From contig CANMOZ010000006.1 of assembly GCA_947499545.1 (NCBI GenBank), positions 1 to 64,000 of the forward strand: 64,000 nucleotides of DNA. The letters run 5' to 3'. The stretch comes from an uncultured Saccharospirillaceae bacterium (GTDB taxonomy: Bacteria; Pseudomonadota; Gammaproteobacteria; Pseudomonadales; Oceanobacteraceae). Position 1 is the stretch's first letter, and every line of letters begins with the position of its first letter. Shown in pieces: positions 1 to 9,682 of this stretch. Made by a program: the position numbers and the translations under genes. The notes below the pieces were generated by a model. The model was not told the DNA's origin and did not search any database. It saw nothing but the letters and a program-made list of their open reading frames with translations.

Positions 1-74
1 GTGCTTACGAGAACAAAACCATTGGAATTAACGAGCACTACTAAGTTGCCATTGGACTAGTGTTTGGGGGCAGG

Positions 75-843
75 TCAGCCCGGCATAACATTGATCATCT
101 CACCCTTTAATAAATGTTCCGATATATCTAAGCAAGATTTAACGGCAAGCCCATTGCCTGCTAAGCACCAACGCCTCACTAAATCACCATCATTTGATGC
201 ACGATTACCATTCATTTTTATTTTATAAGTTTCCCCATTCTGCTTGAATTCCCAAAGGTTGTGAATCAGGTCGTACAGTTGATAAAAAAGCCCATTGTAT
301 GACACGAGTTCATGAGGGTGCTGAGGCAATGCTTTATCTCTGAAATAGTCCTGAGAGGCGCATAATAGCCTCGGCACATTGCTTAATTTGAACCCGTATA
401 GATTTGAATCAACAGGCTTTCCATACCTGATAGCGATGTCTACAGGATCACGATAGAAGTCAACGGTACTGTCACTGGCATGCAACTTCAGACTCACTTC
501 AGGGTACAAACCTAAAAATTCATCTAGCCACGGGGTTAGAAAGTTTCTGCCCAAATCTGACATTACGGAAATCCGCAGCTCACCATCAACGGAACCAAGC
601 TCAGTTTTCAACCCCTGTTTAGCCTGTTCAAGCAACTCAAGTGCCTGTTGACACTGCGGTAAATATTTTTCTCCTGCCGGAGAAAGCTTCAAGCTGCGCG
701 TGCTTCTGATGAAGAGGGGCGTATTGAGTCGGGTCTCAACGCGTTTCACAGCAGCGCTGGCTGTAGCAGGAAGTATGTCCAAACTTAGAGCTGCGGCCGT
801 TATGCTCTTGAATTCAGCCAACCAGCAAGTCTTCAATCTGCAT
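75..843 (-). pseudogene. LysR-family transcriptional regulator, broken at both ends
   Basis: The main open frame (75-836) encodes a winged HTH with a clear LysR recognition-helix pattern (PATASAAVKRVETRLN) followed by a LysR substrate-binding domain. It has no normal start. An ATG at 843 reads MQIEDLLVG and hits a stop at 816-814. The HTH continues from EFKSITAAA in another frame, so the usual stretch between MQIEDL and EFKSITAAA is shortened and shifted. The open frame can only begin at a TTG (836). At the 3' end the frame stops right after VMPG. The next frame reads DLPPNTSPMAT, which fits the usual LysR tail (about LPPNTPLNL), and then stops again. I infer a regulator inactivated by two small indels. 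It is divergent from the oxidoreductase at 1016, which it probably once controlled. Confidence 0.72.
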
Positions 844-891
844 GATTATCAAAAAATATTTGAATATATTTCAATCATTATGCCGTTTATA

Positions 892-905
892 TTTGATTAA
901 TCAAA
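892..905. promoter_or_regulatory. Candidate LysR-type operator, 14-bp palindrome
   Basis: The sequence TTTGATTAATCAAA is a perfect palindrome in the 172-bp gap between the broken LysR gene and the divergent oxidoreductase. It contains the T-N11-A pattern typical of LysR operators. The position suits control of both genes. The assignment is inferred from pattern and place only. Confidence 0.45.
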
Positions 906-1015
906 CCCTAGTATTTCATCAATCGCAGGTTATTAGATTGCCTTGATCAATTCAGTAAGTTGCCTAAGCCCTATAAACCCTTGATAGACACGTATTGCTC
1001 AGGTGGAGAGAAAGT

Positions 1016-2041
1016 ATGAAAGCTGTTGGCTACAGACAAAGCTTGCCCTTCAATGACTCTGATGCATTGATGGATATTGAGGTCCCTCAACCATCCGCTT
1101 CAGGCAGGGACTTGCTTATCAGAGTGAAAGCCATTGCGGTGAATCCTGTGGATTACAAAATACGCCAGCGGGTTCCTTCTCCTAACCAAGACCACAAAAT
1201 CGTCGGGTGGGATGCTGTTGGTGAAGTGGTTGCCGTCGGCAATAAAGTCAGCCTGTTTAAGCCAGGCGATTGGGTGTTTTACGCAGGCGACTTAAATCGA
1301 CCTGGTTGTAATGCTGAATTTCAGGTTGTAGATGAGCGTTTAGTAGGAATAAAGCCTTGTAATCTAAGTTCAGCTGAAGCCGCAGCTTTGCCACTTACCT
1401 CGATTACAGCTTGGGGGCTAATGTTTGATCACCTTGGGCTTAACGCAAAAGTGTTTGATAAAACGACTGCGTCTAATCCGCAAGTACTTCTTGTTGTAGG
1501 CGCAGCAGGGGGCGTAGGTTCTATCTTGATTCAGTTGGCCAGAACATTAACTTCAGCAACCATTATTGCAACGGCATCCAGAGAAGCGTCTAAAGCTTGG
1601 GTAAAGCGTATGGGCGCGCACTATGTTATCGATCATCGTCAACCGCTTATTCCGCAAGTAAATGCTTTAGGTGTCGGAAGGTTGAGTCATGTTGCAAGTC
1701 TTACACATTCAAGCGATTACATGGATGACTACATTGAACTGCTGGCGCCCTTTGGGAAAATTGCACTTATTGATGACCTCAACGGTTTTGATTCGGCGAA
1801 GCTGAAGTCTAAAAGCTTATCACTGCACTATGAGTTCATGTTTGCTCGCTCAATGCATCATGCAGATGATATGGAAAAACAGGGTTGGCTGCTTAATCAA
1901 ATCTCCGATCTGGCCAACCAAAACAGGCTGATTTCTACTATCGGAGAGTCTTTAGGCCAAGTTAATGCGGCAAATTTAAAGAAAGCTCATGCCATTTTGG
2001 AATCAGGTAAAGCTATAGGCAAGCTGGTATTGGAATGGTAG
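1016..2041 (+). CDS. Zinc-type alcohol dehydrogenase-like oxidoreductase (MDR superfamily)
   Basis: 341 aa NAD(P)H-dependent oxidoreductase of the quinone-reductase/zinc-dehydrogenase-like branch (YogA type). The N-terminal GroES-like domain (about 1-125) carries AVNPVDYKIRQ and GWDAVGEVVAVG. The Rossmann domain follows with VVGAAGGVGSILIQLA, the dinucleotide-binding glycine motif. I see no structural zinc cysteine cluster, as is normal in this branch. The ATG at 1016 is chosen over the TTG at 995 because GGAGAG lies 6-11 bases upstream and the protein starts at the family's usual MKAVGY. It is followed by an ABM monooxygenase 80 bp on, a common pairing in quinone or aldehyde detoxification. 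The substrate cannot be told from sequence. Confidence 0.88.
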   Translation: MKAVGYRQSLPFNDSDALMDIEVPQPSASGRDLLIRVKAIAVNPVDYKIRQRVPSPNQDHKIVGWDAVGEVVAVGNKVSLFKPGDWVFYAGDLNRPGCNAEFQVVDERLVGIKPCNLSSAEAAALPLTSITAWGLMFDHLGLNAKVFDKTTASNPQVLLVVGAAGGVGSILIQLARTLTSATIIATASREASKAWVKRMGAHYVIDHRQPLIPQVNALGVGRLSHVASLTHSSDYMDDYIELLAPFGKIALIDDLNGFDSAKLKSKSLSLHYEFMFARSMHHADDMEKQGWLLNQISDLANQNRLISTIGESLGQVNAANLKKAHAILESGKAIGKLVLEW

Positions 2042-2121
2042 AGCAGTATCGAACTGCCACTTAGAAGGACGATGTTTAAAAAAGGATAGCCTTAAATTAT
2101 TGACTAAGAGAATCTGAATGT

Positions 2122-2415
2122 ATGAGTATTTTAACCATCGTTGCAAGCATTACGGCAAAAGAAGGTAAAGCTGCCATCGTCAAAGCTGAACTGGAAAAAC
2201 TGATGAAAGCTTCGCCGTCGGATGAAGGTTGTTTGACCTATAAACTGCATAGGGACATTGATAATCCTGACCATTTTCTCTTCTATGAAAATTGGTCATC
2301 AAATGAGTACTTCAACAAGCATATGGAGCAGCCTCATATAGCTGAATATGTGAAAGCAACAGAAGGCTTATTAGAACAATTTAAGATGTACAAGATGGTA
2401 CAGGTGGAATCATGA
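2122..2415 (+). CDS. ABM-domain quinol monooxygenase (YgiN-like)
   Basis: 97 aa, one antibiotic-biosynthesis-monooxygenase fold. Hallmarks are the N-terminal VASITAKEGKAAIVKAEL strand-helix, the central GCLTYKLHRDIDNPDHFLFYENW block and a C-terminal strand. Small cytosolic proteins of this family oxidise quinols or other small aromatic or reactive compounds without a cofactor. It lies 80 bp downstream of the MDR oxidoreductase in the same direction and is probably co-transcribed with it. The physiological substrate is unknown. Confidence 0.85.
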   Translation: MSILTIVASITAKEGKAAIVKAELEKLMKASPSDEGCLTYKLHRDIDNPDHFLFYENWSSNEYFNKHMEQPHIAEYVKATEGLLEQFKMYKMVQVES

Positions 2416-2440
2416 GACCTATGCAAGACTAGACGTTTTA

Positions 2441-2473
2441 AGTCCATTTCAGTAGGCAAATATGAAATGGACT
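2441..2473. terminator. Perfect 11-bp inverted repeat after the ABM gene
   Basis: The arms AGTCCATTTCA (2441-2451) and TGAAATGGACT (2463-2473) are perfectly complementary around an 11-nt loop, 26 bp after the ABM stop. There is no uridine tract behind it, so it may be a weak terminator, an mRNA-stabilising stem or an operator for the next gene. Confidence 0.4.
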
Positions 2474-2575
2474 GTTCTCATGACAGTATTTGATGCATGC
2501 ACGATGAAACTCTACTAGGATTTGGACGTTCTCTTTTCGATTAATAGCCATGCATCACTTATAGGTCATATCAAC

Positions 2576-3280
2576 ATGAAAATAACGAACGCTCTAGTCG
2601 CCGTTCTTTGTCTTTCATCAAGCCTAAGTGCACACGTTTATGCTGACAGTGAGTCTTTAGAGACGGAGCTCACGACAGCCTTAGAAGTGGCCCCCTGGCG
2701 TTATGATGCTTTGCAAGTCTGGAATGGCGAGTTTGCGATGGGCCGAGAGCAAAGCAAAGGCGTTTTGCAATGGGATTTGGAGCAAGAGGACGGCGACATA
2801 TCGGCTTCAGAATGGGGAGTATTTTATCGATATTTATTGCCTAATGATTGGGAGTTGGATACAGGACTGCAAAAAGATTTTAAAGCAACACCCTCTCGCA
2901 ATTGGCTGGTAACATCAGTCTCAGGCAACATCTTCTTATACTTAAACAGCTCATTCTCTGTTATGTTCAGCAATGACGGGCGTTGGGGATCAACGCTTTC
3001 TTTTGATTATGGCTACTGGATTTCATCGAGCTGGACTGTTACGCCTAGCCTGGAGCTCAATTATTTTAATAAAGAAGATGCTTCCAATGAAATTGGAGCG
3101 GGGTTGTCGAGCTTGAACGGAAGCGTTGTTCTTGCTTATGAAGACAGTGATCCAATTAAACCTTACTTAAGTGTCAACCATAACCAGAATTATGGTGATA
3201 CAGCAAAGCTGTTGAGGGAAAACGATGATCCAAGTTCTGAAACGTTATGGATTATTGGAATGGAAATAGTTTTTCCCTAA
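2576..3280 (+). CDS. CopB-like outer membrane barrel protein
   Basis: 234 aa. The ATG at 2576 is preferred over an upstream TTG (2522) because it begins a clean signal peptide (MKITNALVAVLCLSSSLSAHVYA). The mature part is rich in alternating hydrophobic strands (WNGEFAMG, EWGVFYRYLL, DTGLQKDF, WLVTSVSGNIF, TPSLELNYF) and ends in a phenylalanine-containing terminal strand. The strand order resembles the beta-barrel domain of the copper resistance protein CopB (PF05275), but the Met/His-rich N-terminal segment of true CopB is missing. No copA or other copper gene is next to it, so a copper role is only an inference from family resemblance. Confidence 0.6.
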   Translation: MKITNALVAVLCLSSSLSAHVYADSESLETELTTALEVAPWRYDALQVWNGEFAMGREQSKGVLQWDLEQEDGDISASEWGVFYRYLLPNDWELDTGLQKDFKATPSRNWLVTSVSGNIFLYLNSSFSVMFSNDGRWGSTLSFDYGYWISSSWTVTPSLELNYFNKEDASNEIGAGLSSLNGSVVLAYEDSDPIKPYLSVNHNQNYGDTAKLLRENDDPSSETLWIIGMEIVFP

Positions 3281-3305
3281 ACTCAAAGCATTAATCTGAA
3301 TAACA

Positions 3306-3908
3306 CTATTGGTCCAGCATATTACCCAACTCAGATGCAGCAAATATTGCGGCTTGATTCCAAGCGTAGACAGCATTAACCGTTGACAGTTGTAAGGTGG
3401 TAGGTTGAAAGCGTGCATTTTGAGCAAGCAGCAAGATGGTTGGCACGAAGAAAAGTATCAAAGATACCTGTGCTAAAAAGTTGCTGCCTCTTCCTTCTCG
3501 CATAAAACCTTGATAGTACATAATACCCCAAATGAACACCAGAGAGCCAAATTGAATCAAGCACTTATCCCAATGTACCTGAATAATAAAAAATGCTTCA
3601 TGCAATACATTTGAGAAGTCACTGAATAAAACCATGACACTATGAGCAGTATAAAACTTACCGTACTGGACGAAGTATAAAACCGATCCTGTTTGGAAAA
3701 AAACCAGCAAAAAAATCAAGCTGTATCTCATTATAATGCCCTTGGCCGCCAAAGCTGATAGCAATACAAACCAAATGAGACCTAAACTTAGGGGATCAAA
3801 CATGCCCGAATAGGCCTGTTTTTGCTGCATAGCTTTTACGTATAAAAAAAGGTCAGGCATTAAAAAAGCCAGCAATGCAAACAGACTGGCCATTATCGAT
3901 AGTTGCAT
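3306..3908 (-). CDS. Integral membrane protein of unknown function
   Basis: 200 aa with about five hydrophobic segments (near residues 5-25, 40-60, 62-82, 115-132, 143-161). The ATG at 3908 has GGAGG 6-10 bases upstream. The middle (YFVQYGKFYTAHSVMVLFSDFSNVLHEAF) faintly recalls the N-terminal membrane domain of EptA-like phosphoethanolamine transferases and related membrane sulfatases, but no sulfatase domain follows: the ORF ends 25 bp from the converging CopB-like gene. It may be the remnant of a longer membrane transferase or a complete small protein. I do not recognise the family with any certainty. Confidence 0.5.
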   Translation of the reverse strand: MQLSIMASLFALLAFLMPDLFLYVKAMQQKQAYSGMFDPLSLGLIWFVLLSALAAKGIIMRYSLIFLLVFFQTGSVLYFVQYGKFYTAHSVMVLFSDFSNVLHEAFFIIQVHWDKCLIQFGSLVFIWGIMYYQGFMREGRGSNFLAQVSLILFFVPTILLLAQNARFQPTTLQLSTVNAVYAWNQAAIFAASELGNMLDQ

Positions 3909-3990
3909 GGTGCCTCCAGTATCACAAGTTGTTGCTCATTGTAAAATGAGGTGTTGCATCAAATACAACCCTTTCGTAAACTTCCCGCCT

Positions 3991-4090
3991 AGACTTGTCG
4001 GAGTGCCTAGATATTTTGTCTGGGCTGAGATCGCAAACAGCGGGATCCGTGAACCTGAACAGGATAATACCTGCGTAGGGAACAAGCGTC
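3991..4090 (+). promoter_or_regulatory. TPP riboswitch (thi box)
   Basis: The segment carries the full set of conserved thi-box blocks in order: ACTTGTCGGAGTGCC, GGCTGAGAT, GGGATCCGTGAACCTGA, AGGATAATACCTGCGTAGGG and AACAAG. The CTGAGA block recognises the pyrimidine and the ACCTGC-GTAGGGAA block the pyrophosphate. It sits in the 308-bp leader of thiC, 127 bp before its ATG, and should shut the operon off when thiamin diphosphate is plentiful. A T7 run at 4111-4117 and a near-perfect stem at 4151-4167 lie between aptamer and start codon, so the expression platform could act on transcription or translation. Confidence 0.95.
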
Positions 4091-4150
4091 ATCCAATTCT
4101 CGTAAGTGGCTTTTTTTCTCATAAATGATGTTGAGAAGATGCCTATACGT

Positions 4151-4167
4151 GCCTCTAAATTAGAGGC
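4151..4167 (+). repeat. Short hairpin in the thiC leader
   Basis: GCCTCTAA and TTAGAGGC form a palindrome around a single central A, so in RNA a 6-7 bp stem with a small loop. It lies between the TPP aptamer and thiC. It may be part of the riboswitch expression platform, but no T tract follows directly. Confidence 0.35.
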
Positions 4168-4213
4168 GTCTGACAAGCCTGTTGCAATCCATTAATCATG
4201 AACAGCAGGTTAA

Positions 4214-5938
<1,725 letters not shown>

Positions 5939-5969
5939 TCCTATTTGTATTTAAAATGAGGAGCATACG

Positions 5970-7061
5970 ATGAAAATAGCTATTGTCGGTATGGGGTTGC
6001 TAGGCCGATTAGTCGCGCTCGAATGTTTGCGTCAAACGGGGTTGGATGAAGAACTAACCATTGACTGTTATAACAGTCAACCCCCAATAGAAAATGAATC
6101 CATTCGCCACACTCAAAGCGTAGGGCGACTAGCTGCTGGTTTATTGGGGCCCTATACAGAATCTTGGCATTTTGATGAACAGACCTTCGAAGAAGCAAAA
6201 TTAGCCATTTCATATTGGGAAGCTTTATCCGAGTGGTTAAATGCTCCAAAAATGTTTAACTCTAAAGGCTGCTTGGTTGCTTGTCATGTTAATGATCCTG
6301 GGGCGTTACCCCTGTTTAAGCAAAGGATGCAAGGAGCTGATCAATTTTCCCTCTTAACCAAAAATGAGCTTTTAAAACTTGAACCTTCTCTTTGTTCTTT
6401 TAATGGTCACCTGGGTCTACTGTCTCATGAGGCTCAAATCAAAATACCTATTTTTTATCGGACCAGCACTGATAGATTATTAAATGATTCTCAGGTGAAA
6501 TGGATTTCAAAGACCGTTACAGCAAAAGACTTTTCTCATTTATCAAAAGCATACGATTGGATTATTGACTGTCGAGGGTTTGCTGCCAAAGAACACCTAA
6601 AAGATCTGCGCGGAATCCGAGGCGATCTAATTCAGATGTGGGCACCTGATGTCAAATTATCTCGCCCGGTCCGATTTTTACACCCTAAACACCCTATTTA
6701 TATAGTACCCATAGGCTCGCAGAACTACGTCATTGGAACGACAGAAATAGAATCAGAAGATATCGAGCCTATTAGAGCACGTAATCTTATGGATTTACTG
6801 CATACCGCTTATGCGTTACACCCAGCATTCGCTGAAGCGAGGGTTCAGTCCATTCACCATGGATTACGCCCAACGCTTCCATCTGGTAAACCCGACATAT
6901 TGGATGAAGGTAATCGAATTACAGCCAACGGATTGTATCGACATGGGTATTTATTGGGGCCTGGCATTGCACAACAAATTGTTGGAATGATGGGAATGAA
7001 TGCTTCAAAAAAGGCTTTCTTCAAACCCAATACTTTTAAAGCCTGCGAAACCCCTCATTAA
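5970..7061 (+). CDS. thiO: Glycine oxidase-like FAD enzyme ThiO
   Basis: 363 aa. The N-terminal IVGMGLLGRL is the FAD-binding GxGxxG fingerprint of the D-amino-acid oxidase (DAO) superfamily. The C-terminal half shows GLRPTLPSGKPDILDEG and RHGYLLGPGIA, the usual FAD-contacting end. ThiO oxidises glycine to dehydroglycine (iminoacetate), which ThiG uses to build the thiazole. This aerobic route replaces ThiH, which is absent here. RBS GAGGAG lies 9 bases before the ATG, and thiC ends 31 bp upstream. Confidence 0.93.
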   Translation: MKIAIVGMGLLGRLVALECLRQTGLDEELTIDCYNSQPPIENESIRHTQSVGRLAAGLLGPYTESWHFDEQTFEEAKLAISYWEALSEWLNAPKMFNSKGCLVACHVNDPGALPLFKQRMQGADQFSLLTKNELLKLEPSLCSFNGHLGLLSHEAQIKIPIFYRTSTDRLLNDSQVKWISKTVTAKDFSHLSKAYDWIIDCRGFAAKEHLKDLRGIRGDLIQMWAPDVKLSRPVRFLHPKHPIYIVPIGSQNYVIGTTEIESEDIEPIRARNLMDLLHTAYALHPAFAEARVQSIHHGLRPTLPSGKPDILDEGNRITANGLYRHGYLLGPGIAQQIVGMMGMNASKKAFFKPNTFKACETPH

Positions 7062-7073
7062 GGAATTGAGCAT

Positions 7074-7289
7074 ATGTCTAAAGACTCAAACATTCAAATT
7101 CAGATTAATCACAAACCCACACATTTACCTTATTCGATGACATTGGCTCAGTGGGTTGAACATCAAACTCTAGAATTACCGGTGGCTCTTATATTGAATA
7201 ATCAGTTTATTCCAAAGGGAGAGTGGGCACAGCATTTACTGACTGATGGCGATCACATAGATTTGCTTTCACCTATTCAGGGAGGGTAA
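7074..7289 (+). CDS. thiS: Sulfur carrier protein ThiS
   Basis: 71 aa ubiquitin-like carrier ending in the required Gly-Gly (LLSPIQGG). ThiF adenylates this C-terminus and it is then converted to the thiocarboxylate that hands sulfur to ThiG. The ALILNNQFIPKGEW segment matches the family strand VAVAVN-x-V-PR-x-W. It starts 12 bp after thiO and ends 4 bp before thiG. Confidence 0.94.
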   Translation: MSKDSNIQIQINHKPTHLPYSMTLAQWVEHQTLELPVALILNNQFIPKGEWAQHLLTDGDHIDLLSPIQGG

Positions 7290-7293
7290 ACAC

Positions 7294-8112
7294 ATGGGAC
7301 CTTCTGCACCAGACAGCTGGAATTTATACGATACACCGATGACGTCACGTTTATGGATGGGGTCCTCTCACTTTCCTAATTGGAATGTTTTTGCAAGCGC
7401 GTGTGAATTAGCAAAGCCGGGATTTATCACCTTGTCTTTAAGAAGGCAAACCGCTACCGGGGGGCAGTCCTATTGGAAACTGATTCGTTCACTGGATATT
7501 CCGATTCTACCGAATACAGCAGGTTGTTTTAGTGCCCACGAGGCCATTCAACTGGCTGAGATCAGTCGCGATACTTTCGAAACTGATTGGATTAAGGTTG
7601 AAGTAATTGCCGATGAGCAAAGCTTGCACCCTGAAGGGCCTGAGTTAATCAGAGCATGTGAGGTGCTCATCCAAAAAGGGTTTAAGGTTTTGCCTTATTG
7701 CTCCGATGATCTGAGTATATGTAAAGCTTTAACAGACGTTGGGTGTAGAGCTCTGATGCCACTAGGTGCCCCTATTGGCACCGGTTTAGGGTTACTCAAT
7801 CCTTTTAATCTTGAACGTTTGCGCTATCGATTCCCCAAAATTCCTCTAATATTAGACGCCGGTCTTGGTAAACCGTCTCAAGCCACTCAAGTGATGGAAA
7901 TGGGGTTTGATGCTGTTTTGTTAAATACTGCTATCTCGCAGTCTGTTAATCCTGCTGAAATGGCGTTAGCGTTTTTAGAAGCCGTGTCTGCTGGGCATCG
8001 TGCATTCAAAGCGGTTCCAATGCCCGCTCAACCGAACGCTCAACCCTCAACGCCTTCTATGGATATGCCTATTGGTGATTACAGGGTAGGAGCTGAGCTT
8101 TATGGAAATTAA
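7294..8112 (+). CDS. thiG: Thiazole synthase ThiG
   Basis: 272 aa TIM-barrel enzyme that joins deoxyxylulose 5-phosphate, dehydroglycine and ThiS-bound sulfur into thiazole phosphate. The Schiff-base lysine is K101 in DWIKVEVI. NTAGCFSAHEAI, LMPLGAPIGTGLGLLNP and LDAGLGKPSQATQVMEMGFDAVLLNTAIS are family hallmarks. RBS GGGAGGG overlaps the 3' end of thiS. The last 11 bases overlap thiDE, which suggests translational coupling. Confidence 0.96.
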   Translation: MGPSAPDSWNLYDTPMTSRLWMGSSHFPNWNVFASACELAKPGFITLSLRRQTATGGQSYWKLIRSLDIPILPNTAGCFSAHEAIQLAEISRDTFETDWIKVEVIADEQSLHPEGPELIRACEVLIQKGFKVLPYCSDDLSICKALTDVGCRALMPLGAPIGTGLGLLNPFNLERLRYRFPKIPLILDAGLGKPSQATQVMEMGFDAVLLNTAISQSVNPAEMALAFLEAVSAGHRAFKAVPMPAQPNAQPSTPSMDMPIGDYRVGAELYGN

Positions 8113-9682
8113 AGAACAGCGAAATGCAAACTCTACCTGCGTTTGGTTGATTGGTGGATCAGATTCTAGCGGCGGGGCAGGGCTCCAAGCCGATATAGCC
8201 GTTCTGCAAGATTTATCTATCCCAAGCTGTTCTATCGTGACGGCGATCACGGCTCAAAGTCATACGCACTTCTTTTCTCTGAAAGCCATCCCGACAGATT
8301 TGCTAAATGAACAATGGCAAGCCGCTTGGGATTCGTCCCCTCCAACGGTTATTAAAATCGGCGCAGTAGTAAATGATCATCAGATCAAATGGCTGGCTTC
8401 TAAGCTAAGCACGTTAAGAAAGTCCGATAAAAATCCTCCCTGTGTTATTTACGACCCAGTGCTGATGACGTCTTCAGGGAGCGTCTTAATTACGCATGAA
8501 GCGGTCACGAACATTGAAAGCTATTTATTACCCAATGTAAATGTTGTAACCCCAAATGCGCATGAATATAAGCAATTAAATTGGGATCAATATCACTCTT
8601 GGTTAGTTCAAAAGGGGGGGCATGAGGCATCTGAACCTGCATATTCTCAACAAATAGCCAATGATCATATTTATAATGATAAAGAATTTATTGCGTCTCT
8701 ATCGACGCCTAAAATAGATGTCGATTGTCGGGGAACTGGCTGCACCTTTGCAACGTCGTTAGCTGCTTTCTATTGCCATCAATTAATTGAGAACCGGAGC
8801 CATACATCCGCTCTCAAAGAGGCCTTTGTGCTAGCAAAGGCTTATGTTTATCAGGGACTGAAAAAAGCGTGCGGTGATAAGCCCGTTAACAAAGAAAGCA
8901 AAACACCAAAAAAACTGCCAAAACTGGGTTGGCCATTGTGTCCTCAGTCTTTCCCTAAACTTTATGCTCCACCAATAGTTCAAGAAAATGAAGCAGGTGC
9001 TTTTCCACCCGTCAATTGGAACAATGCTCCCATCTTTTATCCAGTAGTAGACCGATTAGATTTATTGGAAAGCTGCTTGAAAGCGGAAGTCCCGGTTGTT
9101 CAACTTAGAATTAAGACGCCAGATGAACAAAAACGTAGATCACTAATCCAAATGGGTTGCCAGCTTGCTCAGCATAGCAATTCAAAATTATTTATAAACG
9201 ATGATTGGCAGGCTGCAATAGAGTTTGGAGCGTACGGCGTTCACCTGGGCCAAGAAGACCTCATAAAAGCTAACTTAAATGCCATCCTGGTTTCAAAGAT
9301 ACGCTTTGGCATCTCAACTCATGGTTACTGGGAATTACTGAAGGCATTAGCATATAAACCAAGCTATGTTGCCATTGGCTCAGTCTTTCACACCACCACT
9401 AAAGATATGTCGGGACAAATTCAAGGTTTACAACAACTGAAGCGCTTACAGCGATTATGTGGGTCAACGCCTTCAATCGCTATCGGTGGTATCAATACGT
9501 CCAATGCCGAAGATGTACTGAATACAGGTGTGCAGGGTGTCGCTGTTGTTCGAGCAGTTACAGAAGCTGAAGATACATCCAAGACACTGACAGCATGGCT
9601 AGACCAGCTCAGGAGTTTTCAATCGTCTGTAGAGCCTTCTCTCAAGATTAGAAACCATTCGCTCGCTGGGAGCTTGTCATGA
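8102..9682 (+). CDS. thiDE: Bifunctional HMP-P kinase / thiamin-phosphate synthase (ThiD-ThiE fusion)
   Basis: 526 aa fusion. Residues about 12-260 are ThiD: IGGSDSSGGAGLQADI at the HMP-binding end and the GTGCTFATSLAAF anion-hole motif. ThiD phosphorylates HMP and HMP-P. After a linker of about 40 residues, residues 305-510 are ThiE: VPVVQLRIKT, FINDDWQAAIEFGAYGVHLG, YVAIGSVFHTTTK and IAIGGINTSNA, which bind thiazole phosphate and the pyrophosphate. ThiE couples HMP-PP to thiazole phosphate. The fusion puts consecutive steps on one chain. It overlaps thiG by 11 bp and thiF by 4 bp (ATGA). Confidence 0.95.
   Translation: MEIKEQRNANSTCVWLIGGSDSSGGAGLQADIAVLQDLSIPSCSIVTAITAQSHTHFFSLKAIPTDLLNEQWQAAWDSSPPTVIKIGAVVNDHQIKWLASKLSTLRKSDKNPPCVIYDPVLMTSSGSVLITHEAVTNIESYLLPNVNVVTPNAHEYKQLNWDQYHSWLVQKGGHEASEPAYSQQIANDHIYNDKEFIASLSTPKIDVDCRGTGCTFATSLAAFYCHQLIENRSHTSALKEAFVLAKAYVYQGLKKACGDKPVNKESKTPKKLPKLGWPLCPQSFPKLYAPPIVQENEAGAFPPVNWNNAPIFYPVVDRLDLLESCLKAEVPVVQLRIKTPDEQKRRSLIQMGCQLAQHSNSKLFINDDWQAAIEFGAYGVHLGQEDLIKANLNAILVSKIRFGISTHGYWELLKALAYKPSYVAIGSVFHTTTKDMSGQIQGLQQLKRLQRLCGSTPSIAIGGINTSNAEDVLNTGVQGVAVVRAVTEAEDTSKTLTAWLDQLRSFQSSVEPSLKIRNHSLAGSLS

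Noticed and set aside
2576-3280. True copper resistance CopB
   Set aside because: The Met/His-rich N-terminal segment and the neighbouring copA/copCD genes are missing, so only a CopB-like barrel is claimed.
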